From JBFWWP01 sp050246115 (lineage in GTDB: Bacteria; Planctomycetota; UBA8108; UBA1146; JAJFFE01): a DNA stretch of 64,000 bases. The translations under genes and the position numbers were made by a program. Below, in pieces: positions 1 through 8,372 of this stretch. Within the stretch, counting starts at the first letter, position 1. Every line of letters starts with the position of its first letter. The notes beneath the pieces are model-generated. The model was given only the letters and a program-made list of their open reading frames with translations, ran no database searches and was not told the DNA's origin. The stretch covers positions 62,001 through 126,000 of the forward strand of contig JBFWWP010000013.1 in NCBI GenBank assembly GCA_050246115.1. Direction: 5' to 3'.

Positions 1-177
1 TACGGTTGCGCCCTCCGGGTCAACCGTTGACGGCGGCGTTTCACCCGTCGTCGGGACGCGTCCTGTGCAGACCGATACCGGCTATCACCCCAATGCGATA
101 AGCCAACGCGCCGAAAGGCTTTGCGCCGTCACTGCCACGGCTGTAGCCTGAGGCGGCACGACGAAAGGAGTCCGTAA

Positions 178-603
178 GTGACCGAACTCGCCGACTCGCT
201 GATCGCCGCCGCCGCGGGGGTCCGCGGCCACGCCTACGCCCCCTACTCGAAGTACCTCGTCGGGGCGGCGCTCATCAGCCAGACCGGAGCGACCTACACG
301 GGTTGCAATGTCGAGAACGCGAGTTACGGCCTCACCATCTGCGCCGAGCGCGGTGCCATCTCCAACGCCGTGGCAGCCGAGGGCCCGGGTTTCCGCATCG
401 CGGCGATCGCCGTGGTTACGGGGGAGGGCGCGACCCCCTGTGGGGCCTGTCGGCAAGTCGTGGCGGAGTTCGCCAACGGCGACGTCCCCGTGTTCCTCGC
501 CGACCAGGCCGGCAAGGTTCGAACGACGACGGTGGAAGCGCTGCTCCCCGGAGCCTTCACCTTCGCGGCGGACGAACCGCCCACGAAGCCATCGGTTTCT
601 TGA
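178..603 (+). CDS. cdd: Cytidine deaminase
   Basis: A 141-residue protein of normal length for a homotetrameric zinc cytidine deaminase, which converts cytidine and deoxycytidine to uridine and deoxyuridine in cytoplasmic pyrimidine salvage. The zinc site is visible as C-A-E-R (Cys55 and the proton-shuttling Glu57) and P-C-G-A-C (Cys88, Cys91). The substrate motif N-V-E-N-A-S lies near residues 44-49. The start is GTG, preceded by an AAAGGAG Shine-Dalgarno. It is a single gene; a GC-rich hairpin follows its stop and the next gene is convergent. The family call is firm. Confidence 0.95.
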   Translation: MTELADSLIAAAAGVRGHAYAPYSKYLVGAALISQTGATYTGCNVENASYGLTICAERGAISNAVAAEGPGFRIAAIAVVTGEGATPCGACRQVVAEFANGDVPVFLADQAGKVRTTTVEALLPGAFTFAADEPPTKPSVS

Positions 604-628
604 GAGGGGGCTTTCGCCAGGCCCCCTC
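604..628. terminator. Hairpin between convergent cdd and small membrane gene
   Basis: GAGGGGGC and GCCCCCTC form an 8-bp perfect stem around a 9-nt loop directly after the cdd stop codon. There is no T-tract, so it is a terminator-like hairpin rather than a textbook intrinsic terminator. It could serve both convergent genes. Confidence 0.5.
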
Positions 629-679
629 GGGGTCGCGCCTTCGGCCCGTTGCGCCAGTCGATAGCGCTTCGATTCGGGT

Positions 680-874
680 CTACTTGCTTTCCTTCTTCTG
701 CCGGCCCAGCAGCATGCACACGAGGCCGAGTGCGACCACTCCACCGCGAATGAACCAACCGTTCTGCGTTCCCCAGTTGTCCACCCAGGCGAGAAGTTGC
801 AACTGGTAAGAGGTGAAGGTGAGTGCAATGGACGCTAGCCCCAGGAGCATCAGAAAGCCGCCGAATCTCGCCAC
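680..874 (-). CDS. Small two-helix membrane protein, function unknown
   Basis: A 64-residue protein with two predicted membrane segments (about residues 5-27 and 41-58) and a short lysine/glutamate tail. The start is GTG behind a purine-rich ACGAGG stretch. It lies alone and convergent to cdd. I do not recognise a family. The clean hydrophobic pattern and the ribosome binding site argue that it is real. Confidence 0.5.
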   Translation of the reverse strand: MARFGGFLMLLGLASIALTFTSYQLQLLAWVDNWGTQNGWFIRGGVVALGLVCMLLGRQKKESK

Positions 875-960
875 TCCACACCTCGTATTCGAATCTGGGT
901 CCTACCGAGCCTGTTCGACCAACGTAACGAACCACTTCTGCAAACGCGCCTTGCCCTGAG

Positions 961-1008
961 TCGGGACCAAGCGGTGTCGGGACCAACCGGTGTCGGGACC
1001 AACCGGGC
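961..1008. repeat. 16-bp tandem repeat, three copies
   Basis: Three head-to-tail copies of TCGGGACCAACCGGTG, the first with one base changed and the last diverging at its end. They lie in the gap between the small membrane gene and the 3' end of ligD. No gene covers them. Confidence 0.8.
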
Positions 1009-1055
1009 GCAACCCGGGCCCCCAAGCATGGGCGAGCGCTCGAGCCTCGACAAGA

Positions 1056-3158
1056 TCATTCGCCGGCGCCGCGATTCAGGTAGATGCGCTCGAACGCCGC
1101 AATGGCCGGCACCAAGTCCTCGGGGTCGGTGAGGGTCGGGCGAAACAAGTCCCCCAACGTCGCCACGCGCTCGGGTACGTTCCCGATGTGAAAGTCCTGC
1201 GGCTCGATCCGCGAGCTGAGCTCATCCCAATCGAGGGGCGTCGAGACCGACGCCGCGGCAACGGGACGGACCACGTAGGGCGGCACCACCGTTTGGCCAC
1301 GGCGGTTCTGAAGGAAATCGATGTACACCTTCCCACGACGCGACGCGACACTGCGTTCGACCGTGGCCACTTCCGCGTGTTCGCGCGCCACGTAACGGGC
1401 GATCGCTTCCCCGAACATCCGCACCTGATCGTAGCTGTAGTGCGGCAACACCGACACATAGACGTGCAGACCGCTCGCACCCGAAGTCTTGAGCCGCGGG
1501 TGCAAACCGATGCCATGGAGCAACTTTCCTAGCGACCGCGCGATGCGTACGACGTGCGGAAACGGCGAACCGTCCGGATCTAGATCGAACACCAGCCAGT
1601 CCGGCGTGTCGAGCGAGCCCAAGTGCGAAAGCCAAGGGTGTAGATCGATGCTCCCGAGGTTCGCGAGGTAGAGCAACGTGTCGCGATCGTTGCAGATCAC
1701 GTACCGAATCGCCTTCTGCTCCCCCCGTGACTGGATGGTTTCGGTGCGAACCCAGTCGGGCGTATGGTCCGGTGCATCTTTGTGGTAGAACGACTTGCCA
1801 TGGATCCCATCGGGAAACCGGTTCATGTGCAGGGGTCGATCGCGCAAGTACGGCAGCAGCACCTCGGCCACGCGGTCGTAGAAGGCGACGAAATCGCCCT
1901 TGGTGTAACCGGCCTCGGGGAACAGCACTTTGCTGCGGTTGGTGAGTTTGACCCTCGTGCGCGCTCCCTCCGCCGCAAAGTTCTCGATGCGCTCGAGCAC
2001 ACCCACGCCACGGGGTTCGTCCTGGGTCGCGATCGGGATCCGACGCCAGTCCGCGCTCGCCCCGCCTCGATAGGGGCCCGCCGCTCGCTTGGCGATGACG
2101 CCCGGCAGGCCGGCGGCCGCGACTACGTTCGCCAGCGAACCGCCCTCACCGCGCACGTGATCGACGTACAGTAGGCTACGCCCGACACTCACGACTGCGG
2201 CCAAGAGCTGCTTCCGCTCGGTGAGGGGCAGCTTGTGCAACTGCCAGGCGTCAAAATGCAGCAAGTCGAACGCGTAGTAGTACAGTGCGCTCGACTTCTC
2301 GTCCGCTAGTGCTCGAGCCAGCGCCTCTCGACAGGGGCGCTGAGACGCGTCCAACGCGACGAGAACGCCATCGAGCGTCGCTCGCTGTGCATGGATCTTG
2401 CCCGCTTCGACGCGAAGGCTCCCTCGTAGATCGTGCACCCGACGTCCGCCGGCCTCGCGGGCCCAGACGTTCCCTCCATCCTTGAAGAGGAACGCCCGAA
2501 CCCCGGCGAACTCCATTTCGTAGAGCCAGTCGGGATCGCTGAAGGCATCGACTTCGCGTTGCGGTCGCATCGGCGTCAAGCGACTCGATGGCTCGCGGCG
2601 CTGCGCGCGGTCGAGATCGATTCCGAACGGGTAGGCGACCTCGCCGGTGGCGCGCGCGTAACAATCTCTCGCCTTGAAGAGCAGCCAGCTCTTTGGCTCT
2701 TTCTGGGTACGCACGAGGTGCCACTCACCACGGAGTCGCTTGCCGTCGAGTTGGATCTTCACTTCCCCGGCCGTGATCGCAGCCTCTCCGCTCGCGGCCT
2801 TGAGCAACTCGTAGGTCCCCCGATCCCAGATCAACATGGTCCCGCCGCCGTACTGCCCCTTGGGAATCACGCCGTCGAAGTCTTCGTATTCGAGAGGGTG
2901 GTCCTCGGTGTGAACCGCCAGACGCTTCTCGCTGGGCTCGTAGGAAAACCCGCGGGGCACGGCCCACGACTTGAGGACCCCCGAGTCTTCGAGCCGAAGA
3001 TCGTAGTGCAGGCTCGAAGCATCGTGACGATGGACGACGAACACCCGCCGGTCCCCGCGTGAACCCGACGCCGGCTCTTGGGTGACGGTCTTGACCGCGG
3101 GTTCGGGCGTCTTCGCAAAGTCGCGCTTACGCTCGTAGTCCGACAGTTTCTTGGCCAA
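1056..3158 (-). CDS. ligD: LigD with phosphoesterase and polymerase domains and a dead ligase domain
   Basis: Non-homologous end-joining protein of about 700 residues in the order phosphoesterase, ligase, polymerase. The N-terminal 3'-phosphoesterase domain keeps H-x5-L-H-Y-D-L-R-L-E and the H-P-L-E-Y motif. The C-terminal primase-like polymerase keeps F-D-L-D-P-D, S-G-L-H-V-Y-V and a third Asp (Y-I-D-F). The ligase region has lost its chemistry: motif I reads Y-E-M-E-F-A-G-V-R, so the AMP-accepting Lys is Glu. Motif III reads L-D-G-V instead of D-G-E, and motif IV reads P-G-V-I-A-K. I chose the TTG at 3158, with GGAGG just upstream, because family homology begins there (L-S-D-Y-x-x-K-R-D-F). 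The frame stays open to an ATG at 3308. The gene is divergent from ku. Confidence 0.9.
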   Translation of the reverse strand: MAKKLSDYERKRDFAKTPEPAVKTVTQEPASGSRGDRRVFVVHRHDASSLHYDLRLEDSGVLKSWAVPRGFSYEPSEKRLAVHTEDHPLEYEDFDGVIPKGQYGGGTMLIWDRGTYELLKAASGEAAITAGEVKIQLDGKRLRGEWHLVRTQKEPKSWLLFKARDCYARATGEVAYPFGIDLDRAQRREPSSRLTPMRPQREVDAFSDPDWLYEMEFAGVRAFLFKDGGNVWAREAGGRRVHDLRGSLRVEAGKIHAQRATLDGVLVALDASQRPCREALARALADEKSSALYYYAFDLLHFDAWQLHKLPLTERKQLLAAVVSVGRSLLYVDHVRGEGGSLANVVAAAGLPGVIAKRAAGPYRGGASADWRRIPIATQDEPRGVGVLERIENFAAEGARTRVKLTNRSKVLFPEAGYTKGDFVAFYDRVAEVLLPYLRDRPLHMNRFPDGIHGKSFYHKDAPDHTPDWVRTETIQSRGEQKAIRYVICNDRDTLLYLANLGSIDLHPWLSHLGSLDTPDWLVFDLDPDGSPFPHVVRIARSLGKLLHGIGLHPRLKTSGASGLHVYVSVLPHYSYDQVRMFGEAIARYVAREHAEVATVERSVASRRGKVYIDFLQNRRGQTVVPPYVVRPVAAASVSTPLDWDELSSRIEPQDFHIGNVPERVATLGDLFRPTLTDPEDLVPAIAAFERIYLNRGAGE

Positions 3159-3245
3159 GCCGCCTCCGCAGGTCTGAGTCCACTCGCCGGTCATGCGCTC
3201 GAGGTCGCTGCCGTTCCTCGGCGCCGGCGCGACCCGCGAGACATA

Positions 3246-3273
3246 CCATACTATCGGTCGTGGCCTTGCACAC
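3246..3273 (-). promoter_or_regulatory. Possible sigma-70-type promoter for ligD
   Basis: On the minus strand TGTGCA and TATGGT are separated by 16 bp, in the space upstream of the TTG start chosen for ligD. If real it places the transcription start roughly 80 bases before that TTG and argues against the upstream ATG. This rests on pattern matching only. Confidence 0.25.
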
Positions 3274-3345
3274 GCCCGCGTCCACCGGTTGTGGACGTCG
3301 TCGTTCACCCTCCGACGAAGCCTGAACCCCTTTCCGGAATTGGGG

Positions 3346-3376
3346 TTGCGTCTGGGTGGGTCGCCGCCGATATACT
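3346..3376 (+). promoter_or_regulatory. Possible sigma-70-type promoter for ku-ligase operon
   Basis: TTGCGT and TATACT are separated by 19 bp, about 70 bases upstream of the ku ATG in the divergent ligD-ku gap. The minus 10 box is close to consensus; the spacer is 2 bp longer than optimal. Confidence 0.4.
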
Positions 3377-3448
3377 ACGCGGTCAGGGTTCGCCGGACTT
3401 GCCGCGCTGGCCCTCGACGAGAGATTGCACGGGAAGGAAGCGACCCAC

Positions 3449-4324
3449 ATGCCACCGCGCTCCAGCTGGAAGGGCTTCATCAAGTTGAGCCTGGTCTCGG
3501 TCCCGGTCAAGGCCTACACCGCGACCGTCACGAGCAGCGAGATTCGGCTGAACCAGTTGCACCGCGACTGCCACAACCGGGTTCAGTACAAGAAGACCTG
3601 CCCCGAGCACGGCGAGATCCCCAACGACGAGATCGTGAGCGGGTACGAGTACTCGAAGGGGAACTACGTAGTCGTGGATCCCGACGAAGTGGACAAGCTG
3701 CGCAGCGAGAACGACCGCTCGATCCAAATCGACGGTTTCCTGCCACCGGCAGAGATCGACCCGATCTACTTCGCCGGCCGCACCTACTACCTGGCACCGG
3801 ACGGCCCCGTGGGACAGAAGCCATACGGACTCCTGCGTACGGTCATGGAAGAGCAAGGCCTCTACGCGATCGCGAAGACCGTGGTTGCCGGCCGCGAACA
3901 GGTGGTACTGCTCCGGCCCGCGGGCCGGACGCTTGCCATGACCGTGCTTACCTACCCTGCCAAGATCAAGACGCCGAGTTCGTTCGAGGATGAGATCCAG
4001 AGTCTCGAATTCGCGCCCGACGAGTTGAAGCTCACGCGCACACTCATCGAAGCCTCGACCATCGACGCATTCGATTTCTCGGAGTACCAGGACGTCTACG
4101 TCCAGAAGATGTCCCAGCTGATCGCGGCCAAAGTCGAAGGTCAGGAGCTGGTGTCGGTACCCGACCCGGAGGAACCCAAGATCATCAACTTGATGGACGC
4201 GCTCAAGCAAAGCGTGGCCAATGCCCAAAGCGCCCAAAGTGCGCGCAAGGCGGGGGGCAACAAGAAGATGGCGCCGAGCGCCAAGGCTCGCAAGCCCGCG
4301 GCCGGCAAGAAGAAGAGCGGGTAG
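3449..4324 (+). CDS. ku: Ku DNA end-binding protein
   Basis: A 291-residue bacterial Ku. The homodimeric ring threads onto double-strand DNA ends and recruits LigD. The N-terminus (residues about 4-22) and the L-H-x-D-C-H-N-R-V-Q-Y-K-K stretch are typical. The Ku core barrel runs to about residue 240, and the C-terminal tail is rich in Lys, Ala and Gly, as in Ku proteins whose tail binds DNA. The ATG is preceded by GGGAAGGAAG. An in-frame extension upstream looks non-coding. A DNA ligase gene follows after 9 bp. Confidence 0.95.
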   Translation: MPPRSSWKGFIKLSLVSVPVKAYTATVTSSEIRLNQLHRDCHNRVQYKKTCPEHGEIPNDEIVSGYEYSKGNYVVVDPDEVDKLRSENDRSIQIDGFLPPAEIDPIYFAGRTYYLAPDGPVGQKPYGLLRTVMEEQGLYAIAKTVVAGREQVVLLRPAGRTLAMTVLTYPAKIKTPSSFEDEIQSLEFAPDELKLTRTLIEASTIDAFDFSEYQDVYVQKMSQLIAAKVEGQELVSVPDPEEPKIINLMDALKQSVANAQSAQSARKAGGNKKMAPSAKARKPAAGKKKSG

Positions 4325-4333
4325 TGAACCACC

Positions 4334-5245
4334 TTGTCCGCACCGAAACTTCCCGAGTTCGTGGCGCCGATGCTCGCCAAGATCGGCCCGATTTTCTCGT
4401 CGGACCAACACCTCTTCGAGGTCAAGTGGGACGGCATTCGCTCGCTCGCGTTCGTCGACCGGGGTGAAGTGCGGCTCTTCAGCCGGCGTCAGCGCCCGAT
4501 GCGTGAGCGCTACCCGGAGTTCGGATTCCTCGACCAGTTGCCGCCAGGCGTCGTGATCGACGCCGAGGTGGTCGTCATGAACCCCGCCGGGGTCCCGGAC
4601 TTTGGGCTGGCCCTGCGCCGCGAGCAAGTTCGGGCGGCCGGGCGCGCGCAGGCGCTCTCCCAGCAGTACCCGGCCCTGTTCGTGGCTTTCGACCTGATCT
4701 ACGAGGACTTCTCGTCGATTGCCGATCGACCGCTCGTCGAGCGCCGCCGTCGACTGGCCAAGTGGGTCGAGCGCACCGCCCACCCACGGTTCGTCTTCTC
4801 GGACGAGATCGTTGGCGATGGGCCGACGATCTTGGAGGAAGTGTGCGCCCGCGGCCTCGAGGGTGTCGTGGCCAAGCGCCGCGACAGTCGTTACGCCCCC
4901 GGCAAGCGCAGCGACGCTTGGATCAAGATCAAGCGCGGTCAGCTCCTGCAATGCGTGGTGATCGGATTTCAGCAGACGGGCGCGGATCTCAAGAGCCTGA
5001 TCCTTGCCACGAACGACGACGATGGTCGCCTGCGCTGCGTCGGCAAGGTTGGCAGCGGCCTCACGGACGAGCTTCGGGGCGATCTCTTACGGCGGCTGCG
5101 GGAGATCGCCTGCGACCGCCCCATCGTGCCGACGGGCTTGGCAGGGAAGTGGGTGGAGCCCCGAATCTTCTGCAGCGTGTCGTTTCTGGAGTGGACCTCG
5201 CACGGGGAGTTGCGAGCCCCGGTGTTCCGCGCGTTGATCGAGTAG
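4334..5245 (+). CDS. Stand-alone ATP-dependent DNA ligase (LigD-type)
   Basis: A 303-residue adenylation plus OB-fold ligase. It keeps what the neighbouring LigD lost: catalytic Lys31 in F-E-V-K-W-D-G-I-R, D-A-E-V in motif III, L-E-G-V-V-A-K in motif IV and W-I-K-I-K in motif V. It probably seals the breaks held by Ku. An in-frame stop lies 9 bases upstream, so the start must be the TTG at 4334 or later. An ATG at residue 13 would remove the conserved P-x-F-V-x-P-M-L-A beginning. No clear Shine-Dalgarno is seen, so translation may be coupled to ku. Confidence 0.9.
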   Translation: MSAPKLPEFVAPMLAKIGPIFSSDQHLFEVKWDGIRSLAFVDRGEVRLFSRRQRPMRERYPEFGFLDQLPPGVVIDAEVVVMNPAGVPDFGLALRREQVRAAGRAQALSQQYPALFVAFDLIYEDFSSIADRPLVERRRRLAKWVERTAHPRFVFSDEIVGDGPTILEEVCARGLEGVVAKRRDSRYAPGKRSDAWIKIKRGQLLQCVVIGFQQTGADLKSLILATNDDDGRLRCVGKVGSGLTDELRGDLLRRLREIACDRPIVPTGLAGKWVEPRIFCSVSFLEWTSHGELRAPVFRALIE

Positions 5246-5270
5246 GAAAGCCATGTGGATCGGCACCAGG

Positions 5271-5322
5271 CACCCGGAACCGGGTGGCGACTCAGCCTCG
5301 GGTGACCGCGACGAGGTCGCGG
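5271..5322 (+). terminator. Two consecutive hairpins after the ku-ligase operon
   Basis: CACCCGG/CCGGGTG (5271-5286) and CCGCGAC/GTCGCGG with a 3-nt loop (5306-5322) follow the ligase stop. Neither has a T-tract. Their position before the next gene fits an operon end. Confidence 0.4.
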
Positions 5323-5388
5323 CAAGATGCACTTTGCGTGCGCCCTTGGCCCTTTCCATCCCCCCCGCTCCTCGCCTAAGCTAACGAG

Positions 5389-6582
5389 GTGCGTGAACTG
5401 CAAGGCAAGAACGTCGCGATCACCGGTCGCCTCGCTGCGCTCACACGGGAGGAAGCGGCACGGTCGATCCGCGAGTGCGGTGGGGAGTACGTTACGTCGG
5501 TGGACGAACGTACCGCCATTGTGGTCGTCGGACGCGACGGCTTCCCCGTCGGTGCGGATGGACGGCTCGGTCGTAACCTACGCGCGGCACGGCAACTCGC
5601 GGCCAAAGGGATCGACATCGAGATCATCGCCGAAGAAGTCTTCCTGCACCGCGTGGGCTTGGGAGAGAAAGAGGAAGCGATTCACCAGCTGTACTCGACC
5701 GCGCAGTTGAGCCGCATCCTCCAGGTCGCGGAGTCGAAGATCCGCGCCTGGGTCCGTCGCGGCGTCATCACCCCTGCCCGCCAGGAGAAGCAGGTCTCTT
5801 ACTTCGACTTTCGACAAGTGTCGATGGCCAAGGTGGTCACCGATCTCGACCGGAGCGGGGTCCCGGTATCCCGGATTCAACGGAGCCTCGAGCAGCTCGA
5901 AGGTTGGCTACCGGGCATCACTGCGGCCGTGGCTCCATCGATGCAGCTCCTGCAGCGCGAGGGACAACTGCTCGTCCGCTTGGACGACGGCCACCTTGCC
6001 GATACCCGTGGGCAATTGCAGTTCGACTTCGGGTCCACGGCGCGACCCGAAGCCAACGCCGCTCCCTCGACGAGCACCCCGAGTGCTGCCAAGTCGAACC
6101 CCAAGGTGGAGCGGAAGGCCGAGGACTGGTTTCGCGAAGGAATCGAACACGAGGAGCGAGAGCGCTGGGAAGCCGCTGCCGGCGCCTACGAGAACGCTCT
6201 CGCCGCCGGCGAGCCGACCCCCGAGATTCGCTACAACCTGGGTAACGTGCGCTGCCAACTCGGCGACTACGACGCAGCGATCACGCACTTCCGGGAAGCC
6301 GTGCGCTTGGATCCAAGCCTCGTCGAAGCCTGGAGCAATCTCGGCATTGCGCTCAGCGAGTTGGGCCAGTGGGACGAGTCCGTAGCGGCATTTCGCCACG
6401 CGCTACGCATTGCACCGCTCTACGCCGACGCGCACTACAACCTCGCGGAAACCTTGGCTCAGCAAGGGAAGGTCGGCGAGGCCGAGCGTCACTGGCAGGC
6501 CTATCTCGACCAAGACCCCCACAGTGCGTGGGCGCGAGAAGTACGCAAGCGTCTGCGGGAGGCGCGACGCCCCAGTCGCTGA
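5389..6582 (+). CDS. BRCT - MerR-type HTH - TPR fusion protein
   Basis: A 397-residue protein in three parts. Residues about 1-85 look like a BRCT domain (L-Q-G-K-N-V-A-I-T-G-R-L, then G-G-E-Y-V-T-S-V-D and T-A-I-V-V-V-G). Residues about 100-175 resemble a MerR-type winged helix with Y-S-T-A-Q-L-S-R-I-L, I-R-A-W-V-R-R-G and F-D-F-R-Q-V. After a Pro/Ser/Ala linker, three or four tetratricopeptide repeats fill residues about 230-390. The start is GTG. A BRCT domain suggests binding to DNA-damage complexes, the helix-turn-helix binding to DNA, and the TPRs protein docking. It follows the NHEJ genes on the same strand after 143 bp; a role in repair is inference. Confidence 0.75.
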   Translation: MRELQGKNVAITGRLAALTREEAARSIRECGGEYVTSVDERTAIVVVGRDGFPVGADGRLGRNLRAARQLAAKGIDIEIIAEEVFLHRVGLGEKEEAIHQLYSTAQLSRILQVAESKIRAWVRRGVITPARQEKQVSYFDFRQVSMAKVVTDLDRSGVPVSRIQRSLEQLEGWLPGITAAVAPSMQLLQREGQLLVRLDDGHLADTRGQLQFDFGSTARPEANAAPSTSTPSAAKSNPKVERKAEDWFREGIEHEERERWEAAAGAYENALAAGEPTPEIRYNLGNVRCQLGDYDAAITHFREAVRLDPSLVEAWSNLGIALSELGQWDESVAAFRHALRIAPLYADAHYNLAETLAQQGKVGEAERHWQAYLDQDPHSAWAREVRKRLREARRPSR

Positions 6583-6925
6583 TCCGGTCGCTGGCCGGCG
6601 AACCGCCCCGGTTCCACTCGACGACCCGCCCCCACGCGAGGCTTTTCGCGGACGATCGGCCTTTCGCGGGGCTCGAGCGGAGTGGTCACCGACCCAACCC
6701 CCGCCGCCTCCACGAAACCGCGACCGAACCGCGATCCCAGCCCGGTGACTCGCCCAGCCGGTTTCGCCGGGTCAGCGCGCGGCGCTGGGTCGACTTCGAA
6801 GGTCCGCTCCGCCCGGGCTCGACTCGCCCGCCGATTTGCCGGTTCGCCCGGCGCGGCTTATCCTTCGATGTAGATTCCCCCTGCCCCAGGGCGAGGCTAC
6901 GCACCCCGTTCGGCGGAGGAGAATC
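6583..6925. other. 343-bp gene-free gap with a promoter at its 3' end
   Basis: Very GC-rich, Pro/Arg-biased in every frame and without a convincing gene. The only signal I can support is a promoter-like pair near its end (6836-6864), just before the GGAGGAG ribosome binding site of the next gene. Confidence 0.4.
6836..6864 (+). promoter_or_regulatory. Sigma-70-like promoter for the coiled-coil/actin pair
   Basis: TTGCCG and TATCCT are separated by exactly 17 bp, about 60 bases before the GTG of the coiled-coil gene. Confidence 0.45.
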
Positions 6926-8314
6926 GTGCTCGACCGAGTGTTCGCTGCGACCGACGTCGAGTGCCACTGCGCACTCTTGCGCGACGGCGAGGAACCCCAG
7001 CCAACCCCGATCGTCCGCATCAGTCGCACCAAGGCGGTCGTCGACTGGACGGCATCGATCGCCGTCGGCGCCGAGCTCGAGTTCGACCTCACCGTCGCGC
7101 CGGGTGGTCCTCTGCGGCTCCGCGGACGCGTGGTCCACTCCGGCGAAATGGGGCTGTTCGTCGAGTGGCTGCACACCGACGAGCGAGCTGCGAGTCGTCT
7201 GCAAACGCGGCTCGTCGAGTCGGCCAGCCTGGAGCGACCGCGCCGCCGCGCGACCGACCCGCCCTCGGCCGGCGCTCCTCCGAAGCCGGTGCCAACGCCA
7301 CCCCGCACCGTCGCCGAGTCGGCGAAGGACGTGGGCGAGCGCCTTCTGCGACACGCGAAGACCGTGCGCTCGTCGGACCTCGCCGCCGCGCGCGAGAACG
7401 TGCAAGTTCTCGACATGGCTACGCTCACCGGGCTGATCCAGGGCGCAGTCGACGAGGCCGTCGCCACTCTGCAGAGCGCACTCGGGGACGCCGAACGAAA
7501 GCGGCTCCTCGAAGAAGCCGAGGAGAACTTCAAGGCACGACTGGCCGCCTTCCAAGCCGAGAAGCACGGCATGGAGAGCAAGGCGAAGCACCTCCAGACA
7601 CAACTCGATCGGGCTCAGCAACTGCTCACCGAAGAGCGGCTGCGCCTCGTCAGCGCTGACCAGTTCACGATGTCACACGCGGGCATACAAGAACTCGATG
7701 AACGACTGTCCCGGATCTTGGAGCGCGCGCTCCGCGGACCCAACATCTCACCGGCGATCGAGGAGGAGATGCGGACCGTGGTCGCCCGACTGTTGGACGG
7801 CGAACGCGACAAGATCAGCGCCAAGGAACGCGAAGCCCAGAGCGACGCGCTCAACCTGCTCGAACGTAAGGTCGGCCGACTCGCGAAAGCGCTCGAAGAG
7901 ACCCAGAAGGCGCGCGAACGCGCGGAACGACGGGCCCAGGCTTTGGAATCGGCCGGCACCGGAATCCGAACGGTCATGGAGGCGGGTCTCGCCGACGACG
8001 ACCCCGCTCGCGATCAGAAACTCACCTTGCTCAAGGACCTCTTCGAGAGCAACCGCAAGGTGCGCCAACAAATGGAGGCTGCAGGGTACGTCGCGCCGAC
8101 GATCGCGCGCCCGCGCCTGTCGCCCCCTACACCGAGCGACGGGGCGAACGACGGTGTGAAGAAAATCACCGCACCGACTCGCTTCACGCCACCGCCCCTC
8201 CAACGCACCCGACAGAAGCAGCCGGACGGCGACGAAGGCCCCGCAGCCGACGACCCCGACGAAACCGCGGGCGCCGCCGATTCCGCCAGCGACCCGGTCG
8301 AGGAGTTGAGCTGA
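6926..8314 (+). CDS. PilZ-like domain plus long coiled coil
   Basis: A 462-residue protein. Residues about 1-105 alternate beta-strands in the manner of a PilZ barrel (R-V-F-A-A-T-D, V-R-I-S-R-T, L-R-L-R-G-R-V-V-H-S-G-E, G-L-F-V-E-W). The c-di-GMP motifs of canonical PilZ are not clear, so ligand binding is uncertain. Residues about 180-400 form Glu/Arg/Leu-rich coiled coils with one interruption, and the C-terminus is acidic and disordered. I chose the GTG at 6926 because GGAGGAG precedes it; the frame is open 90 bases further. The MamK-like gene follows after 58 bp on the same strand, so a shared role in a cytoskeletal structure is plausible but not shown. Confidence 0.65.
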   Translation: MLDRVFAATDVECHCALLRDGEEPQPTPIVRISRTKAVVDWTASIAVGAELEFDLTVAPGGPLRLRGRVVHSGEMGLFVEWLHTDERAASRLQTRLVESASLERPRRRATDPPSAGAPPKPVPTPPRTVAESAKDVGERLLRHAKTVRSSDLAAARENVQVLDMATLTGLIQGAVDEAVATLQSALGDAERKRLLEEAEENFKARLAAFQAEKHGMESKAKHLQTQLDRAQQLLTEERLRLVSADQFTMSHAGIQELDERLSRILERALRGPNISPAIEEEMRTVVARLLDGERDKISAKEREAQSDALNLLERKVGRLAKALEETQKARERAERRAQALESAGTGIRTVMEAGLADDDPARDQKLTLLKDLFESNRKVRQQMEAAGYVAPTIARPRLSPPTPSDGANDGVKKITAPTRFTPPPLQRTRQKQPDGDEGPAADDPDETAGAADSASDPVEELS

Positions 8315-8372
8315 GGCTTGCGACTCGCGAACACGATCACGTCACCGAATCTACTACGAAGGAGCACTCTCC

